Of a DNA stretch of 49,376 bases, positions 1-6,932 are shown one piece after another. Origin of the DNA: Bacillota bacterium (GTDB lineage Bacteria > Bacillota > Halanaerobiia > B1SED10-174); contig SKTZ01000037.1 in assembly GCA_007122335.1 (NCBI GenBank), positions 1 through 49,376 on the forward strand, written 5' to 3'. Position 1 is the stretch's first letter; every line of letters begins with the position of its first letter. A model generated the notes under the pieces. The model was not told the DNA's origin, did no database searches, and saw only the letters and a list, made by a program, of their open reading frames with translations. The position numbers and the translations under genes were made by a program.

Positions 1-293
1 AAATCTGCTAACCCCTTTCCGAAAAGGCCGTTGGCCAGGCAGAGAACCTTCTCGCCCGGTTCAACCAGGCTGGCAATGGAAGCTTCAAGTCCCAGCATTC
101 CCTCGCCTGCCAGGATAAGAACGGGGTTTTGAGTGCCGATAATTCTTGCTAAATTTGCAGCTGTTTTTCTGTATATTTCGGTAAACCTGGAATCAAAATC
201 AGGGTTCAAACGGCAACCCGCCATTGCTTCTTGAACCCGAGCATCTGTTGCAGTCGGGCCGGGGGTAAAAATTAAATCTTCCTGGTAATGCAT
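1..293 (-). CDS. Class V aminotransferase, N-terminal fragment (alanine-glyoxylate/serine-pyruvate type)
   Basis: The reverse strand reads an ATG at 293 preceded by AAAGGAGG with 7-nt spacing, followed by 97 open codons to the window edge. The fragment begins MHYQEDLIFTPGPTATDARV, then has a segment ending NPVLILAGEGMLGLEASI and a further VEPGEKVLCLANGLFGKG. The TPGPT start, the glycine-rich GEGMLGLEA phosphate-cup segment and the 'NGLFG' loop are typical of the PLP-dependent alanine-glyoxylate / serine-pyruvate / PucG branch of class V aminotransferases. The catalytic Lys lies beyond the window. It starts only 13 nt after the MobB-like gene on the same strand, so it may be the last gene of the riboswitch-controlled operon or the first of another pathway. 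Family assignment is solid; substrate is not determinable. Confidence 0.8.
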   Translation of the reverse strand, partial: MHYQEDLIFTPGPTATDARVQEAMAGCRLNPDFDSRFTEIYRKTAANLARIIGTQNPVLILAGEGMLGLEASIASLVEPGEKVLCLANGLFGKGLAD

Positions 294-306
294 GGCGCTT
301 CCTCCT

Positions 307-1068
307 TTAAGAATCTGGGGATATCTCAATTTTTATTTCCTGGTGAGGTTTAAAACCCTCCAGGGTCTGCAGGTAACCCTTAATAATTCCGGCCAGGGCT
401 TCCTGGACAAATGGAACCATGGCCAGTTCCTTCCCCCCAATACTTACTTTAACCCTACTATTCTGGAGTACACACTCACTGGCCTGTCCCTTACCCTTTA
501 AGATATCTGCGAGGAGTTCACGGCAGGATCTGCCGCAGGCCTCACAGCACTCTGAAGGGAAGTCAGGAAGAAGAGGGGGTGTTTTTTCCAGGATCAGGTC
601 GGTGAGTTCCCGAACTTTTCTCCGGGCATCAAAAAGGGGAGGGTAATCCGAAGGGAAGTGTTTTTCCCCCTGTGAAGTTATCAGGCCTGCAATGGCAAGG
701 GTTTGGGGGGTTTTTAGCTCTTCCACGTCCCCGGAATTGCGAGCACATAAGATCTGGGGAACATTCAAATCCCGATCTCCTTCAATAATAACAATGTCGT
801 GGTGATAAAAGGAAAGGATTTCCTGAAGAGGAACCTGGTAGGGGAAAATAATATTGGTTTCAAAAAGACCCCGGCCGGTAACAAGTTCCGCTCCTGCTTC
901 TCTGTGACGGTGCGTATTCGAACCCGGTGTCTCCATGGAAAAATTTTCATAGTGAATGTCCTTAATGGAGCCCACGCTAAAATTGCGGTGCTTGAATTCC
1001 CGGATTAAATTTTCTACAGTTGTTGTTTTTCCAGAACCGCTTATTCCAATTACAGAAATAACTTTCAT
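307..1068 (-). CDS. mobB: MobB-like molybdopterin-guanine dinucleotide biosynthesis GTPase with Cys-rich C-terminal domain
   Basis: The protein has 253 residues. A P-loop GISGSGKTT lies at residues 8-16, followed by VGSIKDIHYENFSMETPGSNTHRHREAGA-type sequence. In MobB proteins this stretch (K-x-x-H, D-x-x-G-x-D/N-x-x-R/H) contacts nucleotide and metal. 'IIEGDRDLNVPQI' matches the family's GxK/D-rich second motif. After about residue 165 there is an added domain with CCEACGRSC and another Cys (SECVLQ), which could bind a metal or Fe-S cluster. MobB assists MobA in attaching GMP to molybdopterin. The start codon overlaps the ecfT stop (TAATG), so translation is coupled. No moa, moe or mobA gene is visible here, so MobB sits with a transporter rather than with synthesis genes. 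This supports a cofactor-related substrate. Confidence 0.85.
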   Translation of the reverse strand: MKVISVIGISGSGKTTTVENLIREFKHRNFSVGSIKDIHYENFSMETPGSNTHRHREAGAELVTGRGLFETNIIFPYQVPLQEILSFYHHDIVIIEGDRDLNVPQILCARNSGDVEELKTPQTLAIAGLITSQGEKHFPSDYPPLFDARRKVRELTDLILEKTPPLLPDFPSECCEACGRSCRELLADILKGKGQASECVLQNSRVKVSIGGKELAMVPFVQEALAGIIKGYLQTLEGFKPHQEIKIEISPDS

Positions 1069-1808
1069 TAAATCAACCCTTTCAGGTGAAGAGTTACCAG
1101 GATAAGGCCCCCGGTAAGGCTGAGAATAATTGTTGTGTAATCACCTTTTTTGAGTTTAAGAGAGTGAAGAAAAGTCCTCCGGGGATAGGACCGGAAGGCC
1201 CTGGCTTCCATGGCCAGGGCAATTTGTTTGGAGCGGAGGATGGCCATGGTTACAAGGGGTAAAAAAAGGCTTTTATAAATTCTCAACTGCTGGGACCAGG
1301 ACATTCTTTTGAGGTCAACCCCTCTCAGTTGCAGGGCGGTAAAGACATCATTTGCTTCCTCCCGCAAAAGGGGCAGAAACCTGATCCCCAGGGATACCAT
1401 GTAAGCAAGTTCATACGGCAAAGACCAGGCCACCAGGCCCTGGACAAAACGGGCTGGAGGAGAACTGGCCAGAATTAAACCACAGCAGAGGATAATGAAA
1501 AGGCGGAGGACAAGACTGGTCCCCTGGAGAATTCCCTCCAGGGTTACAAGGGGGTATTGGCCAACTGTAATTAATGGGGTCGTCCCGGGATAGAAAACTG
1601 CCTGGATCAGGACAAGCCCCCCCAGGATTATCAGCAAACGGCGCATTCTAGTGACAATTTTCAGGGGGTTGCAGGCAAAGAGGGGAAGGAGAGCAAGGGC
1701 CAGGAAAAGGATTGGAACCAGGTAAATGGGGTGGTTAAAAATTACGGCAAGAGTTGCCAGAACTCCACTTAAAACAAATTTGCTGCGGGGATCCAATTCT
1801 TTCAGCAT
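1068..1808 (-). CDS. ecfT: ECF transporter transmembrane component EcfT
   Basis: The protein has 246 residues and several hydrophobic helices in the N-terminal half (about 15-35, 55-75, 95-115), with a cytoplasmic helical arm following. The two coupling motifs expected in EcfT are visible: LQLRGVDLKRM near residue 155 and AMEARAFRSYPRR near residue 200. These helices contact the two EcfA ATPases. It overlaps ecfA upstream by 7 nt and mobB downstream by 1 nt, so it is in the middle of a tightly coupled operon. EcfT joins the ATPases to a substrate-specific S component. The S component here is the fusion protein encoded at 3678-5549, so this looks like a dedicated (group I) ECF system rather than the shared housekeeping module. 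Confidence 0.9.
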   Translation of the reverse strand: MLKELDPRSKFVLSGVLATLAVIFNHPIYLVPILFLALALLPLFACNPLKIVTRMRRLLIILGGLVLIQAVFYPGTTPLITVGQYPLVTLEGILQGTSLVLRLFIILCCGLILASSPPARFVQGLVAWSLPYELAYMVSLGIRFLPLLREEANDVFTALQLRGVDLKRMSWSQQLRIYKSLFLPLVTMAILRSKQIALAMEARAFRSYPRRTFLHSLKLKKGDYTTIILSLTGGLILVTLHLKGLI

Positions 1809-2470
1809 TGGACCACCCCTTCCACAAGCTGGCCGTTTTTTAATTCTCGTACGCAGCTGGCCAGCTTCCCGGCAAACTGGTGGTCGTGGCTGATAAGCAG
1901 TATTCCCCTGTTTTTTTGCAATAATTTATGAAGGTAAAAATAGAGTTCTTCTTTGCGCCGGGGATCCAGGCCTGTTGTTGGTTCATCGAGGATAAAAAAA
2001 GGTGGATCTAAAGCCATAATTGCTGCTAAAGCAAGGCGCTGTCTTTCCCCCTGGCTCAGGGTGAAGGGGAATTTTTCCCGGAGGCGCTCCAGGTCAAAAA
2101 AATCAAGGAGTTCATTTACTTTATTCCGGTTTTCTTCGAAATTTTTATTCCGGAACTGGAGGGCAAATCCCACTTCTTCTTCAACACTTGAACAGAATAA
2201 CTGACGGTTGGGGTTTTGAAACAAATAACCAACACGCTCCCCGATTTTTGCCAGGGATAGATTTTCAAGGTTTTGCCTGTCAACGGAAAGCTGGCCCTTT
2301 TCGGGCTTGATAATTCCGATCAGTAATTTGCTCAAAGTTGTTTTTCCCGACCCGTTGGCTCCCAGGAGAGCTATGCATTCGCCCCTGCCGAGTTCAAGGT
2401 TAATATTTTCCAGCAAAAAAGGCTGATCTTTTTGATAACGAAAATAAAGGTTTCTGGCAATTAAAGCCAT
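1802..2470 (-). CDS. ecfA2: ECF transporter ATPase (EcfA, second)
   Basis: The chosen start is the ATG at 2470, because GGAG lies 9 nt upstream. A TTG at 2479 would overlap the previous stop and lacks good spacing. About 222 residues. Walker A is GANGSGKTT, the Q-loop region reads YLFQNPNRQLF (typical of EcfA and CbiO), the signature is LSQGERQR, Walker B is FFILDEPTTGLD and the switch His is in LISHDHQF. ATP hydrolysis in the EcfA pair drives toppling of the S component during import. The FQNPxxQ motif separates ECF ATPases from classical importer ATPases. The end overlaps ecfT. Confidence 0.92.
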   Translation of the reverse strand: MALIARNLYFRYQKDQPFLLENINLELGRGECIALLGANGSGKTTLSKLLIGIIKPEKGQLSVDRQNLENLSLAKIGERVGYLFQNPNRQLFCSSVEEEVGFALQFRNKNFEENRNKVNELLDFFDLERLREKFPFTLSQGERQRLALAAIMALDPPFFILDEPTTGLDPRRKEELYFYLHKLLQKNRGILLISHDHQFAGKLASCVRELKNGQLVEGVVQC

Positions 2471-2475
2471 GGCAT

Positions 2476-3153
2476 TCAACTCCAGCAGGCCTTTCCGTTT
2501 TCCAGGTGCAACAAACGGTCAGAGGCTACGAGATTTTCCAGTTGATGATCAACCAGGATTAAGCTTTTTCCAGCTTTTTTAAGGGGCAAGATAATTTCCT
2601 GGACTCTTTGTCGTCCCGCCCGGTCCAATTGGGAAAGGGCTTCATCAAGAATGAGGGTGTGGGGTCGCAAAGCAAGGACTGATCCCAGGGCCAGGAGTTG
2701 TTTTTCACCCCCGGAAAGTCGGCCAGGGTTTGTATAACGGTACTGGGTCATTCCTGTAAGTTCAAGAACTTCTTTAATTCTTTGTTCAATTTCTTCGGGA
2801 GGTAAACACAGGTTTTCCGGGCCAAAAGCGATTTCTTCTTCCACTGTTGTGCAGAATAACTGGGTTTCCGGATCCTGGAAAACCATCCCTATTTTTTGGG
2901 AAAGCCTGGGGAGGGGAATGGAAGAGAGGGGTTGTTCATCTACCAGAATTTCACCAATGATATTTCCGGGAAGGTGGCGGGGAATAATTCCGCTTAAACA
3001 ATAACAGAGGGTGCTCTTACCACAACCACTGGGTCCTGTAATTCCAAGTACTTCTCCCGGGTTAAGGTTGAAATTTAGGTTTGTCCAGAGGGGAAGATTT
3101 TCATCGGGGAAAGAGAAGGTAAAATTTTTAACGACCAGCCTGTTTCCACTCAT
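2476..3153 (-). CDS. ecfA1: ECF transporter ATPase (EcfA, first)
   Basis: 225 residues. Walker A GPSGCGKST occupies residues 40-48. The Q-loop region reads MVFQDPETQLFC, the ECF-specific FQDPxxQ pattern. The signature is LSGGEKQ, Walker B is LILDEALSQLD and the H-loop is LVDHQL. The D-loop/Walker B sequence 'ALSQLD' replaces the more common 'PTSALD', a modest divergence. It overlaps the sulfite-oxidase-like gene at 3150-3674 by 4 nt. With the second EcfA it would form the heterodimeric motor of this transporter. Confidence 0.92.
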   Translation of the reverse strand: MSGNRLVVKNFTFSFPDENLPLWTNLNFNLNPGEVLGITGPSGCGKSTLCYCLSGIIPRHLPGNIIGEILVDEQPLSSIPLPRLSQKIGMVFQDPETQLFCTTVEEEIAFGPENLCLPPEEIEQRIKEVLELTGMTQYRYTNPGRLSGGEKQLLALGSVLALRPHTLILDEALSQLDRAGRQRVQEIILPLKKAGKSLILVDHQLENLVASDRLLHLENGKACWS

Positions 3154-3674
3154 TCTACCGTCACCCGGGTCAGATATTTACACCAGCGCATGGCAAATTC
3201 ATCCTGGAGGACAACTGTCATGAAGGGACCGTCTCCTCCTTCTTCCCTTGGTTCAAGCCATTCTCCTTCCCGGGCGTAGACCAGGTAAATATTATTTTCT
3301 TCCAGTACCTCATCGGAAGTGTAGGCAATGGTATAACCATCTGCAGCCCGGGCAGTTACCCGTTCAGCTTCTGCAAGCGCTTCGGGGAATACATGGTTAA
3401 GGACTTCATAAAGAGGGACTCCGGTGAAAAAGATTTCGGTATCCTCTGCGGTGCTGCTGCGCCTGATGGTCCTGATATTTGTTGCTTTCAGGTCAAGGAT
3501 TTCATCAAGAGTTAAATCAACTGCTTCACCAGCAAAACTTACACGCAGAATTCTTTCTCTTAATAATTCTCTTTCTTCCTCTATCCCGCCGATATTGGTT
3601 ATGACCAGTGAAATAATAATGATAGCAAAAAGGCCCATAATCCAGTAAATCTGCTTTGATTTCAATTCTTTCAT
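3150..3674 (-). CDS. Membrane-anchored sulfite-oxidase-like (molybdopterin-binding-like) small domain protein
   Basis: 174 residues. One N-terminal transmembrane segment (about residues 10-27, WIMGLFAIIIISLVITNIGG) would anchor an extracytoplasmic domain. The domain follows the pattern of oxidoreductase molybdopterin-binding (SUOX) folds. It has a leading beta segment, FFTGVPLYEVL, then VTARAADGYTIAYTSDEV, NNIYLVYAREGEWL, GPFMTVVLQDEFAMRWCKYLTRVTVE. In sulfite oxidase-type proteins this region forms the dithiolene-cofactor pocket. I do not see the catalytic Cys of sulfite oxidase in its usual context, so a binding rather than a redox role is likely. Start ATG at 3674 follows AAGGAGG. It lies between the S-component fusion and the ATPases, so it may be a substrate-capture accessory. 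Fold call is by pattern and would need structure prediction. Confidence 0.62.
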   Translation of the reverse strand: MKELKSKQIYWIMGLFAIIIISLVITNIGGIEEERELLRERILRVSFAGEAVDLTLDEILDLKATNIRTIRRSSTAEDTEIFFTGVPLYEVLNHVFPEALAEAERVTARAADGYTIAYTSDEVLEENNIYLVYAREGEWLEPREEGGDGPFMTVVLQDEFAMRWCKYLTRVTVE

Positions 3675-3677
3675 TTT

Positions 3678-5549
3678 TTAATTACCTCCTTGCAGGTGAA
3701 AAAAAGGAACAATCAAATCCTGGTAATAAAAACGGCCGTGGTTACCTCCGTCAGAGGTTTTTCTCATTCCGTGATCCGGAATTATTAAAATGTCTCCAGG
3801 CCAGGTGGAAGAAAGTTCCTGGAGATATCCGTTCAAAATGGATAGAGTTTCCATGGTCCGCTGATGGAAAGGACCGTATTCGTGGCCGGCAATATCCAGG
3901 GATTTGAAGTGGATAAACAATATGTCGTAATCTTCATTAGCCATATCCCGGGCCGTGATAATTATTTCTTCATCACCTCCGGGGTGGAGAATTGGCTCAA
4001 ATTCCGAATAAAGGGGATTAATTGCTCCCTGCAGACTGGCGACCTTCAAACCCTGTTCTATAGAAAAATCGAGGATATTTTGAACTCGGGGTTCTCGGTC
4101 CCTTCGCTGGTGAATACCTGTCCTGGGGGGAAGTTCACCGGTTAAAAGTGAAGCAGTATTCACATTGGTAATCGGTGGGTAGGCCACCCTGGCCATCTTG
4201 GTTCCCTCCCGGGAACCGAGAAAGGGAATAATGCCATTTTCCCGGGCATAAAGGTACTGGTCATAACCAAAACCATCCAGCAATATTAAAAGCACACTCT
4301 GGTTATCTTCAAGCAGGGTTTTAATTCTGGGGACAATGGAGATGATGGAAATTTGGGGAGGCTCAAACATTAAACCGGCCAGGTTTTCCAGAAGTTCTTT
4401 TCCTTCTTGATCAACAAGGGTAAAGGAGTTGTTCTCAAAAGAAATGTACTGGCCCCTGTTATCATAGAAAACCTCTTCTCCCGCCAGGCTTACGGCGAGG
4501 AAAGGACCGGTATATTCTGCAAAATATTTTTCAAGTTTAATTAAAGGCTCGGCCCGGTTTTGAACCAGGAATTCTCCAGGCGTCATTTGGAAAAGATTTT
4601 TCGCGGGAGTAATGATGCCCAGGGGAGCGGCATCTCCCAGGACAATTATCTCCTTAATTCCCGGTAGTCTATTTTCTTTTGCCACTCCACCCAGTTTCCA
4701 GGTGTTGTTTTCGCCATCGATTTCCAGGAAAATTTCACCTGAGGCGGGGGATGAAATTGTTACTGTTTCGTTATTTTCTCCCCGCAGGAAAACCTCCTGC
4801 AGACCAAGTGGTTCCGCTTTTTCCAGAACTTCTTTTAGGGAGGTTCGCTCCCCTGAAAAAAAAGAGATAGTATAGGGATTTTCTACATCTCCCTTTATTT
4901 CAAGCGGGGGGATCGTGGTTTTTATATTTCCGGCATCAGAACAACCGGTTAAAAATATTGAGAAGATTATCAGGGCAAAGACCCCTGGTTTTAAAACGTT
5001 TTTGAAGAGAGGAGTTTTTTCCAGCTGGCGAAGCAATTGAAAACAGATAATTCCCCCACCTCCCCCGGAAAAAGCGCCCAGGAAAAGAGACAGGAGCAGA
5101 GGTATAAGGGGCAGGCGGAAAAAAACCACATTAACCAGGAAGGTTCCGCTCAGGTTAGCGAGAATTCCGGCGATAAAACAATGAAAAATTGTTGCTTTCC
5201 GGGGCTGGCCCAGGAGAAAAAGTCCTAAATCTACAGTTAAACCGGGGAGGATATAGGTCATAAGGCTCAAAACTCCGTGGGAACCAACTACTCCCAGGGC
5301 CATTACAAGGATAGCCTGGATTAAACAGGTGATGGTGGCAGCCCCATTTTTATTAACCAGAAACCGGGCCAGGACAATCCACATCATATAAAGTCCACCG
5401 GCCAGTGCTCCTCCGGGAATAAACAGGGGAGCGGTTATCATATGCACAAGAGGAGTAATTATTGGTTTTGTTGCTATACCTAAAACAGCCATCATGGCCA
5501 TCAGGGTCAGGTCGAACATGGAAAACCTTAAAAGGTAGCGATGCAGCAT
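3678..5549 (-). CDS. ECF S component fused to extracytoplasmic SUOX-like and alkaline-phosphatase/NPP-fold domains
   Basis: 623 residues in one frame. Residues 1-175 contain about six hydrophobic helices resembling an ECF substrate-binding S component: compact, with a Pro/Gly-rich PLFIPGGALAGG, and a multi-Gly stretch at 161-166. Residues 186-203 look like a lipoprotein signal (VFALIIFSIFLTGC, Cys203 in an LTGC lipobox) but internal, so probably a seventh membrane segment. Residues 210-410 look extracytoplasmic, starting PPLEIKGDVENPYTI, which resembles a SUOX-fold entry. Residues 415-623 are an alkaline-phosphatase superfamily hydrolase. Metal ligands can be placed at D425 (LLDGFG), D552/H556 (SLDIAGHEYG), D592/H593 (PDHGM) and H604 (GNHGRF), with the nucleophile region YPPITNVNTASLLTG. 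Such hydrolases cleave phosphodiesters or phosphomonoesters. Inference: the enzyme trims a phosphorylated or nucleotide-bearing ligand before uptake. Start ATG follows GGGAGGT. Confidence 0.75.
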   Translation of the reverse strand: MLHRYLLRFSMFDLTLMAMMAVLGIATKPIITPLVHMITAPLFIPGGALAGGLYMMWIVLARFLVNKNGAATITCLIQAILVMALGVVGSHGVLSLMTYILPGLTVDLGLFLLGQPRKATIFHCFIAGILANLSGTFLVNVVFFRLPLIPLLLSLFLGAFSGGGGGIICFQLLRQLEKTPLFKNVLKPGVFALIIFSIFLTGCSDAGNIKTTIPPLEIKGDVENPYTISFFSGERTSLKEVLEKAEPLGLQEVFLRGENNETVTISSPASGEIFLEIDGENNTWKLGGVAKENRLPGIKEIIVLGDAAPLGIITPAKNLFQMTPGEFLVQNRAEPLIKLEKYFAEYTGPFLAVSLAGEEVFYDNRGQYISFENNSFTLVDQEGKELLENLAGLMFEPPQISIISIVPRIKTLLEDNQSVLLILLDGFGYDQYLYARENGIIPFLGSREGTKMARVAYPPITNVNTASLLTGELPPRTGIHQRRDREPRVQNILDFSIEQGLKVASLQGAINPLYSEFEPILHPGGDEEIIITARDMANEDYDILFIHFKSLDIAGHEYGPFHQRTMETLSILNGYLQELSSTWPGDILIIPDHGMRKTSDGGNHGRFYYQDLIVPFFHLQGGN

Positions 5550-5552
5550 TAT

Positions 5553-6605
5553 TTATACCTCCCCATCAACAGCCTTTATCAATAAAATTTCCCGGATGTG
5601 AAAATTGCGAGGCAGGTGGGAAAAATGAACTCGAAAACTGCCGTCATCAAGCAGTCTTATTATCCCCTGTCGGGTGTCTTCTAGAGAAATTTCAATTGAA
5701 AAACCATCAACAGCCTCTATTATCAGGTCATTGCTCCAGCCCAGGCCGGCTTTTTCAATAAATTTATCCAGGGCAGTTCCCTGCTCGCCGTTAACTTCCA
5801 TCTGCAGCAGGTCATTAACCCAGTTAGACCAGAAAACAACTTTTTCTTTATCCAGTTGAATTGAACTCAGATGTTTTACCTGGCGCCCGGAATGCAGATT
5901 TTCTCCAGAAAAAGTTGGGCCTTTAGGATCTTCCGTATCAATATAGGTGCCGGCAATATCTGATAAACGCTCGGTCTTGGTCTTGCCATCATCGGCGGTG
6001 AGTACAATGAAATCGCTTGAGGCCTGGAGTTCTTCGACGATAGCAGATATATTTATTTGGGGATCAAATAATTCCATTTTGGAGACCAGGGATGAGAAAA
6101 GGTAAACTGTATTGACTTGTTTCTCGAAAAGGACCCCCTCCAGTTCTGCCCGGATGCAGTTGCGAACCCAGTACATCATTTCCTCTCCCGGAATGATAAT
6201 CCGAACCGGTTGTTCGTTATCCGCAAGCCTTTGTCCATTGTCCCGGAAAAGAGCCAGCAAAATTTCCCTGTTCTGGAATATTTCCGGGGGAATCTGGACA
6301 ACGTAGCCGTCACCAGCTATGAAACGAAGTCCTTCCAGGCCTTCCTGGGAGTGGCCTTTGCTTTCCAGAATGGTCTGTAATAGAACGCCCTGATAGTGTC
6401 GTTTTTGGTCTTCCACCTGGACCGTTATTTCCTTTTGTTCCAGGGATTTGAGAAAAACAGGAGTTAAACTGAGTTTTTCTCCGTTGGGAAGAATTATTTC
6501 GAAAACCCATTCCACCCGCCCGCAGGGTCCTGCTTCGGCGGGTTGTAAAAAGGAAGTTGTTAGCAGCAGAAAAACCAAACTAATTAGAAACAGAATTTTT
6601 TTCAC
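5553..6605 (-). CDS. Secreted tandem sulfite-oxidase-like (molybdopterin-binding-like) protein
   Basis: 350 residues, GTG start at 6605 after GAGGAGG. The signal peptide covers residues 1-25, ending LQPAEA, with no lipobox. Domain 1 (about 30-160) has GVLLQTILES, GLRFIAGDGYVVQIPPE, ALFRDNGQRLADNEQPVRI and GEEMMYWVRNCIRAEL, the order of strands and helices seen in SUOX-fold molybdopterin-binding domains. Domain 2 (about 180-350) repeats the layout: TALDKFIEKAGL, LIIEAVDGFSIEISLED, GIIRLLDDGSFRV. No catalytic Cys context is apparent. It is the first gene after the riboswitch and terminator, so it is the most directly regulated member of the operon. A role as a periplasmic or surface cofactor-binding protein is inferred; it could instead be a degenerate-fold structural protein. 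Confidence 0.65.
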   Translation of the reverse strand: MKKILFLISLVFLLLTTSFLQPAEAGPCGRVEWVFEIILPNGEKLSLTPVFLKSLEQKEITVQVEDQKRHYQGVLLQTILESKGHSQEGLEGLRFIAGDGYVVQIPPEIFQNREILLALFRDNGQRLADNEQPVRIIIPGEEMMYWVRNCIRAELEGVLFEKQVNTVYLFSSLVSKMELFDPQINISAIVEELQASSDFIVLTADDGKTKTERLSDIAGTYIDTEDPKGPTFSGENLHSGRQVKHLSSIQLDKEKVVFWSNWVNDLLQMEVNGEQGTALDKFIEKAGLGWSNDLIIEAVDGFSIEISLEDTRQGIIRLLDDGSFRVHFSHLPRNFHIREILLIKAVDGEV

Positions 6606-6684
6606 AAAAAATTTCCTCCTCGGATTATTTATTTTGGTTGGTGTAATTATTATTAAATAATTTATTGTCTCTCCCGAAAGCTAC

Positions 6685-6710
6685 ATAAAAAAACCTCCGG
6701 GAAGGAGGTC
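6685..6710 (-). terminator. Intrinsic terminator of the riboswitch expression platform
   Basis: On the minus strand ACCTCC-TTCCC-GGAGGT is followed by seven or more T residues, a compact rho-independent terminator. It lies between the aptamer (6728-6823) and the first gene (start 6605), so it would stop transcription before the ECF operon. The sequence CTCCTTCC in its 5' arm and loop can alternatively pair with GGAAAGGAG, the 3' side of the aptamer's closing stem. That gives mutually exclusive antiterminator and terminator states. Confidence 0.85.
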
Positions 6711-6727
6711 AGGTCCAGACTAAAGCA

Positions 6728-6823
6728 CCACTCCTTTCCACACCGGGAGGCACAGCCGTTTCCAGCGGCACCCTATCGGCTTGAGGCCAGCCCAAAAGGG
6801 GTAAGGCATTCAAGCTCGGAGTC
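6728..6823 (-). ncRNA. Moco-family (molybdenum/tungsten cofactor) riboswitch aptamer
   Basis: The minus-strand RNA starts ACUCCGAGC, contains CCGCUGGAAACGG and UGCCUCCCGG, and ends GGAAAGGAGUGGU. I recognise these blocks as the conserved core of the Moco RNA motif. Visible pairing: P1 ACUCC (6822-6818) with GGAGU (6734-6730); a stem GCUUGA/UCAAGC enclosing a CCC-UUUU-GGG hairpin; and a hairpin GCCG-CUGGAAA-CGGC. The class is known upstream of Mo/W cofactor synthesis and Mo/W transport genes, with variants (Tuco) assigned to tungsten cofactor. Ligand-stabilised P1 would free the terminator arm at 6685-6710, giving an OFF switch. I cannot tell Moco from Tuco by eye. The downstream genes (SUOX-like folds, ECF transporter, MobB) fit the assignment. 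Confidence 0.8.
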
Positions 6824-6932
6824 AATTTTCTTTTCCTAATCTTTATTCGTGAATACCCCGGGAACCCCTTTATTTTTTGCAGGAAATTTTATAATAAAAG
6901 GAGAAATTGTTAGAAAATGTACAAGGCGAGGG

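Noticed and set aside
6890-6895. TATAAT as promoter of the C45-Omp85 genes
   Set aside because: The -10 is perfect but no -35 at 16-18 bp could be found, so it is not listed as a promoter.
6849-6932. An upstream in-frame GTG start for the C45 hydrolase
   Set aside because: It would place 28 non-signal residues before the signal peptide, and a TATAAT-like element at 6890-6895 lies inside the extension.
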